DNA from: Bacteroidetes bacterium CG2_30_32_10
GTDB lineage: Bacteria > Bacteroidota > Bacteroidia > Bacteroidales > CG2-30-32-10
DNA length: 7,950 bases
Assembly: GCA_001872995.1 (NCBI GenBank)
Contig: MNXO01000110.1
Span: 1 to 7,950, forward strand
Direction: 5' to 3'
A program made the position numbers and the translations under genes. Each line of letters opens with the position of its first letter. Positions within the stretch are counted from its first letter, which is position 1. This document shows, piece after piece, positions 4,413 through 7,950 of this stretch. Below the pieces are notes generated by a model. The model worked only from the letters and a program-made list of their open reading frames with translations, was not told where the DNA came from and ran no database searches.

Positions 4413-7289
4413 ATGGAAAGAACTAAATCGCATGAATCCAAATACGCCCGAAGTTTAATTGAAGCCAGTTTTGATCCATTAATTGTGATCAGTCCCAAGG
4501 GCAAAATTACTGATATGAATCAGGCGAAGGTAAATATTACAGGCATAGAACGCGATATGCTTGTTGGCACTAATTTTTATGACTATTTCACCGAACCAAA
4601 AACAGCTAAAGCTGTTTATTTAGAAGTTTTTGCAAAAGGTTCTATTATCGATTCGCCCCTTACTTTTCGTCATATAAATGGCAAGCTTACAGATGTATTA
4701 TTTAATGGGTCTATTTATAAAGATGATAGTGGAAATGTTCTTGGAGCAGTTGTAGTAGCAAGAGACATTGCCGAGCAAAAATGGGCGATAGATTTAAGAA
4801 TTGCCAACAAAAAACTTGCTTTTCAAAACGATGAAAAAGAAAAACGGGCAGCCGAATTAGTTGTTGCTGACAAGGAGCTTATATACCAAACCCAAGAAAA
4901 AGAAAAACGAGAAATAGCGAATAAAGAGTTAGAAGCATTTAGTTATTCTTTAAAATTAGCGTCTCAATATTCGCTAAGTCTTATTGAGGCAAGCCTTGAC
5001 CCTTTGGTTACCATTAATATCGAAGGGAAAATAACGGATATGAACGATGCTTTATCGAACATTACGGGTATGACTCGCGATGAATTGAAAGGCTCCGACT
5101 TCTTCAATTATTTTACAGAACCACAAAAGGCACGTGAAGTTTATCAAGAAGTGTTTGCAAAAGGTTCTGTTGCTGATTCGCCTCTTACCATTCGTCATAA
5201 AAACGGTAAACTTACCGATGTTTTATTTAATGGGTCTGTTTATAAAGACGACAAAAACAATGTTTTAGGAGTAGTAATTGTAGCTAGAGATGTTACTGCA
5301 CAAAAATTGCTTTCTAATTATTCGCTCAGTCTTATTGAAGCAAGCCGCGATCCATTATTTACAATTAGTCCCAATGGAAAAATAACCGATATGAATGAGG
5401 CAACTGTAAAAGTAACAGGAGTATCGCGCCAAAAAATAATTGGCACTGATTTTTTTAATTATTTTACTGATGTTAATAAAGCACGCAAAGGGTACCAACA
5501 AGTCTTTGCAAAAGGTTTTGTGGTAGATTATCCACTTACCATTAAAGATGGTAAACTGATAGATGTACTTTGTAACGGTTCGGTTTATAAAGATGACAGA
5601 GGAAATGTGTTAGGTGTGGTGATGGTTGCAAGAGATATTACCGAGCAAAAAAGAATTGAAAAAGAAACCATAGAAGCAAAAGTGTTTGCCGAGTTGGCAA
5701 CAGCAATTGCAGAAGAAGCAAAAATTAAAGCTGAAAAAGCCACACACGTAGCCGAAAATGCAGTGAAAGCTAAACAGCAATTTTTATCAAATATGAGTCA
5801 CGAGATTCGCACTCCTATGAATGCAATTATCGGATTTACAAAGGTATTATTGAAAACAGATTTATCGTCCAAACAAAAAGAATATTTATCTGCTATAAAG
5901 TTGAGTGGCGATGCATTAATTGTGCTCATCAACGACATCCTCGATTTGGCAAAAGTAGAATCGGGCAAAATGACTTTTGAGCAAATACCCTTCAAATTAT
6001 CCGTATCTATACCAGCGATGCTTCATTTGTTTGAAACAAAAATACAGGAAAAAAATATTACATTGATTAAAGAATACGATAAAAAAATTCCTGAAGTTTT
6101 GGTTGGCGACCCCGTTCGCTTGCATCAAATAATTTTAAATCTGGTGAGTAATGCGGTAAAATTTACTGCGAAAGGAAAAATCACCGTAAGTGTTCGTATG
6201 ATTGCTGAAGATGATGAAAAAGTTAGCATTGAATTTGCCATTACAGATACCGGAATTGGGATATCTGAAAATAAAATAGATAAGATTTTTGATACATTTC
6301 AGCAAGCATCTAGCGGCACTTCTCGATTGTATGGCGGAACAGGATTAGGACTGTCTATTGTTAAACAATTGGTGGTGCCACAAGGAGGAACCATCAATGT
6401 TAAAAGCATAATTGATATGGGTTCTACTTTTAGTTTTGTATTACCTTTTTTTAAAACAAATGAAAAAGCAGCCATTGAAACTGAAATTTTGGAATTAGAT
6501 TCCAATAATAAAAACATTAAAGTATTGGTGGTCGAAGATATTGCCCTTAATCAATTGCTGATGAAAACAGTATTGGATGATTTTGGCTTTGAACGCGATA
6601 TTGCCTCCAACGGCAAAATAGCCATCGAAAAACTACAGGCTAAAACTTACGATATAATTTTGATGGACTTGCAGATGCCCGAAATGAATGGATTTGAAGC
6701 TACTGAATATATTCGTCATGTAATGAATTCAAATATCCCTATTATTGCACTAACTGCCGATGTAACAACTGTTGACCTAGCAAAATGTAAAATGGTTGGA
6801 ATGAATGACTATATTGCAAAACCAGTTGATGAAAGATTGTTGTACAATAAAATAGTTAGTTTAGTAAATAAAACTGATTTAACAAAATCTGATTTAAATA
6901 AAACCATTGGAGCTAATGAAGGAGAAACAATAAAATGCATTGATTTAGATTATTTAAACCACCGAACCAAATCGGACCCAGCATTGATGATGGAAATGAT
7001 TTCGCTTTATTTGGAACAAACCCCTCCATTGGTTAAGGCAATGAAAAAAAGTTTGAAAGATAAAGATTGGAATTTATTGCAAGCAACAGCTCATAAAATA
7101 ATTCCTTCGTTCTCAATTATGGGTATTAATAGCGACTTTGAAAACATGGCAAAAAAAATTAAAGAATATGCAACAACACAACAACTAACAGATGGAATTC
7201 CTGACATGGTTTTGCAAATCGAAAACATTTGCACCCAAGCATGCAAAGAATTGGAAATTGAGTATAATGCAATTAAAAACAGTAAGTGA
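4413..7289 (+). CDS. Hybrid histidine kinase: PAS-PAS-PAS-HisKA-HATPase-REC-Hpt
   Basis: This is a 958-residue cytoplasmic phosphorelay protein without membrane segments. Three near-identical PAS domains are at about 11-123, 186-298 and 303-413, each running from S-L-I-E-A-S-x-D-P-L to V-A-R-D. A charged coiled coil with two repeats of an E-K-E-K-R unit links PAS1 and PAS2 (124-180), and a helical linker (414-455) leads to the dimerisation domain. The H box is F-L-S-N-M-S-H-E-I-R-T-P-M-N with phospho-acceptor His463. ATP-binding motifs are the N box H-Q-I-I-L-N-L-V-S-N-A-V-K (Asn580), D-T-G-I-G-I (612-617) and G-G-T-G-L-G-L-S (641-648). The receiver domain (about 703-818) has acidic Glu708/Asp709, phospho-acceptor Asp752 in M-D-L-Q-M-P, Thr781 and Lys803. 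The C-terminal Hpt domain has His894 in A-H-K-I-I-P-S-F-S-I-M-G. The full His-Asp-His relay is therefore intact and should pass phosphate to a separate receiver, most simply the gene that overlaps its stop. The PAS ligand is unknown. Confidence 0.95.
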   Translation: MERTKSHESKYARSLIEASFDPLIVISPKGKITDMNQAKVNITGIERDMLVGTNFYDYFTEPKTAKAVYLEVFAKGSIIDSPLTFRHINGKLTDVLFNGSIYKDDSGNVLGAVVVARDIAEQKWAIDLRIANKKLAFQNDEKEKRAAELVVADKELIYQTQEKEKREIANKELEAFSYSLKLASQYSLSLIEASLDPLVTINIEGKITDMNDALSNITGMTRDELKGSDFFNYFTEPQKAREVYQEVFAKGSVADSPLTIRHKNGKLTDVLFNGSVYKDDKNNVLGVVIVARDVTAQKLLSNYSLSLIEASRDPLFTISPNGKITDMNEATVKVTGVSRQKIIGTDFFNYFTDVNKARKGYQQVFAKGFVVDYPLTIKDGKLIDVLCNGSVYKDDRGNVLGVVMVARDITEQKRIEKETIEAKVFAELATAIAEEAKIKAEKATHVAENAVKAKQQFLSNMSHEIRTPMNAIIGFTKVLLKTDLSSKQKEYLSAIKLSGDALIVLINDILDLAKVESGKMTFEQIPFKLSVSIPAMLHLFETKIQEKNITLIKEYDKKIPEVLVGDPVRLHQIILNLVSNAVKFTAKGKITVSVRMIAEDDEKVSIEFAITDTGIGISENKIDKIFDTFQQASSGTSRLYGGTGLGLSIVKQLVVPQGGTINVKSIIDMGSTFSFVLPFFKTNEKAAIETEILELDSNNKNIKVLVVEDIALNQLLMKTVLDDFGFERDIASNGKIAIEKLQAKTYDIILMDLQMPEMNGFEATEYIRHVMNSNIPIIALTADVTTVDLAKCKMVGMNDYIAKPVDERLLYNKIVSLVNKTDLTKSDLNKTIGANEGETIKCIDLDYLNHRTKSDPALMMEMISLYLEQTPPLVKAMKKSLKDKDWNLLQATAHKIIPSFSIMGINSDFENMAKKIKEYATTQQLTDGIPDMVLQIENICTQACKELEIEYNAIKNSK
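4443..4781 (+). repeat. Intragenic PAS repeat, copy 1
   Basis: This is the first of three tandem PAS-coding units within the hybrid kinase (residues 11-123). Compared with copy 2, most residues are the same by eye, including Y-F-T-E-P, E-V-F-A-K-G-S, D-S-P-L-T and G-K-L-T-D-V-L-F-N-G-S. Similarity is also clear at nucleotide level (for example TTATTTAATGGGTCT in both). Confidence 0.85.
4968..5306 (+). repeat. Intragenic PAS repeat, copy 2
   Basis: The second PAS unit (residues 186-298) has the same length as copy 1 and no gaps relative to it. It is separated from copy 1 by a 62-residue coiled-coil linker but from copy 3 by only four residues, so copies 2 and 3 form a back-to-back tandem. Confidence 0.85.
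5319..5651 (+). repeat. Intragenic PAS repeat, copy 3
   Basis: The third PAS unit (residues 303-413) is two residues shorter than the others. The deletion is in the loop R-H-x-N-G-K-L, which reads K-D-G-K-L here. It is also the most diverged copy (Y-F-T-D-V-N, L-I-D-V-L-C-N-G), which would fit a specialised or older unit next to the kinase core. Confidence 0.85.
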
Positions 7290-7723
7290 TGAAAAACGAA
7301 GCTAAAATAAAACTTTTCTTGGTAGATGACGATGCCGTATTTTTAAAACTATTAGATATTGAATTTAAACTACACGCTGACTTTGATATTGAAACTTATG
7401 TAACAGGAGAGCTTTGTGTGGAAAATCTTTCACACTACCCCGATGTAATCATTTTAGATTATCTTCTAAACGGAGTTGATAAAAACGCAATGAATGGAAT
7501 AGAGACCTTAGATAAAATTAAAGCATATAATCCCGATATTCCAGTTATCATCCTTTCGGGTCAAGATAAAATTGACGTTGCAATAGACTGCATGCATCAT
7601 CGTGCTTACGATTATGTTGTAAAAAGCGAAACTGCTTTTATGCGAATTCAAAAAATTATTACTAATATTTTCCGTTACCAAAAAATGGAAAAGGAATTGA
7701 ATTGGTATATGGAGCGGATGTAA
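7289..7723 (+). CDS. Single-domain (REC-only) response regulator
   Basis: This 144-residue receiver protein has all phosphorylation residues: the acidic cluster V-D-D-D at 12-15, phospho-acceptor Asp57 in I-I-L-D-Y-L-L, Ser90 in I-L-S-G-Q, Tyr109 and Lys112 in Y-V-V-K-S. Only about 25 residues follow the receiver domain (to M-E-K-E-L-N-W-Y-M-E-R-M), forming a helix without a DNA-binding or enzymatic domain. It would therefore act as a shuttle or protein-protein switch. The loop after Asp57 (N-G-V-D-K-N-A-M-N-G) is longer than usual. The chosen ATG at 7289 overlaps the last base of the kinase stop (TGATG); a GTG directly before it (7286) is the alternative start. The overlap indicates translational coupling and near-certain partnership with the kinase, whose Hpt domain is the likely phosphate donor. 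Confidence 0.92.
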   Translation: MKNEAKIKLFLVDDDAVFLKLLDIEFKLHADFDIETYVTGELCVENLSHYPDVIILDYLLNGVDKNAMNGIETLDKIKAYNPDIPVIILSGQDKIDVAIDCMHHRAYDYVVKSETAFMRIQKIITNIFRYQKMEKELNWYMERM

Positions 7724-7724
7724 C

Positions 7725-7742
7725 AATTATTAATTAATAATT
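7725..7742. repeat. Perfect A/T-only palindrome after the response regulator
   Basis: AATTATTAATTAATAATT is an 18-base perfect palindrome starting one base after the response regulator's stop codon. It has no GC pairs, so it is a weak terminator candidate at best, but it ends the araC-kinase-regulator run and precedes the next gene by 30 bases. Confidence 0.4.
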
Positions 7743-7772
7743 AGCAATGAACAATGAAAAGTACCTTATATT

Positions 7773-7950
7773 TTGAATAAGAACATCTTGCTGCTATCTG
7801 TTATTTTTTTTATTTTCGCTTGCACAAACAAATTGACAAACATTGGGCTCAAGGATTATAAATCTATTGAAGGAGTTAAGATTGGTATGCCGCTCAATGA
7901 CGCCATCACGAAAATTAACAAAAAATATTACGTAGAGAAAACCAAGGTAA
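7773..7950 (+). CDS. Lipoprotein of unknown function, 5' part only (runs off the window)
   Basis: An open frame from a TTG at 7773 continues to the window end (59 codons seen). It encodes a clear lipoprotein signal: M-N-K-N, then a hydrophobic run L-L-L-S-V-I-F-F-I-F-A ending in a lipobox with Cys17, followed by T-N-K-L. The mature part contains K-I-G-M-P-L-N-D-A-I-T-K-I-N-K-K-Y, resembling the 'I-G-M-xx-x-x-A-I-x-x-L' segment seen in several small Bacteroidota lipoproteins, but I cannot name a family. An in-frame stop at 7755-7757 excludes an earlier start in this frame. A nearby ATG (7754) is in another frame and ends after eight codons. The start is therefore chosen on the signal peptide. 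Whether it belongs to the preceding operon cannot be decided. Confidence 0.6.
   Translation, partial: MNKNILLLSVIFFIFACTNKLTNIGLKDYKSIEGVKIGMPLNDAITKINKKYYVEKTKV

Noticed and set aside
1..7950. CRISPR arrays, tRNA or rRNA genes, insertion sequences
   Set aside because: I saw no regularly spaced repeats, no cloverleaf-like or rRNA-like sequence, and no transposase or target-site duplication.

Overview
The window is AT-rich DNA with the marks of a Bacteroidota genome (Flavobacteriia/Sphingobacteriia/Chitinophagia type; I cannot place it further). The marks are start codons preceded by A/T-rich leaders without clear Shine-Dalgarno sequences, lipoproteins whose lipobox Cys is followed by Lys-Lys, promoter -7 boxes built around TTTG, and protein families typical of that phylum. 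All recognisable genes are on the + strand, and no gap between genes exceeds 300 bases.

Layout: (1) a flavin reductase-like gene (101-613). (2) A 239-base gap with a possible degenerate dispersed repeat and a promoter, followed by a DUF3494 (ice-binding-like) lipoprotein (853-1599) and a perfect 16-bp-stem terminator. (3) A second promoter of the same design, followed by a CsbD-like stress protein (1794-1982) and a lipocalin-like lipoprotein (2029-2448). (4) A small outer-membrane beta-barrel protein (2606-3181), a long inverted repeat, and a cupin that lacks the usual metal ligands (3332-3685). (5) A third promoter of the same design, followed by a tight run of an AraC-type regulator (TTG start, 3794-4378), a 958-residue triple-PAS hybrid histidine kinase with REC and Hpt domains (4413-7289), and a REC-only response regulator whose start codon overlaps the kinase stop (7289-7723). 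(6) The start of another lipoprotein, cut by the window end.

The most interesting feature is regulatory. The regions upstream of the DUF3494 gene, the CsbD-like gene and the araC-kinase-regulator run share one architecture in exactly the same register. A 17-base box (ATGTGTGAATNATGTAA) contains a TGTAA-type element. That element recurs 21 bases downstream, and an invariant CACCTTTG lies at offset 60. A 21-bp direct repeat is the classic geometry for AraC-family activators, there is no recognisable -33 box, and an AraC-family gene is itself under one copy. The economical reading is a small autoregulated regulon in which the AraC-type protein drives its own operon plus an ice-binding-like surface lipoprotein and a CsbD/lipocalin pair. 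The phosphorelay genes probably supply or tune the signal. The promoter pattern is seen directly in the sequence; the identity of the binding protein and the stimulus are inference.
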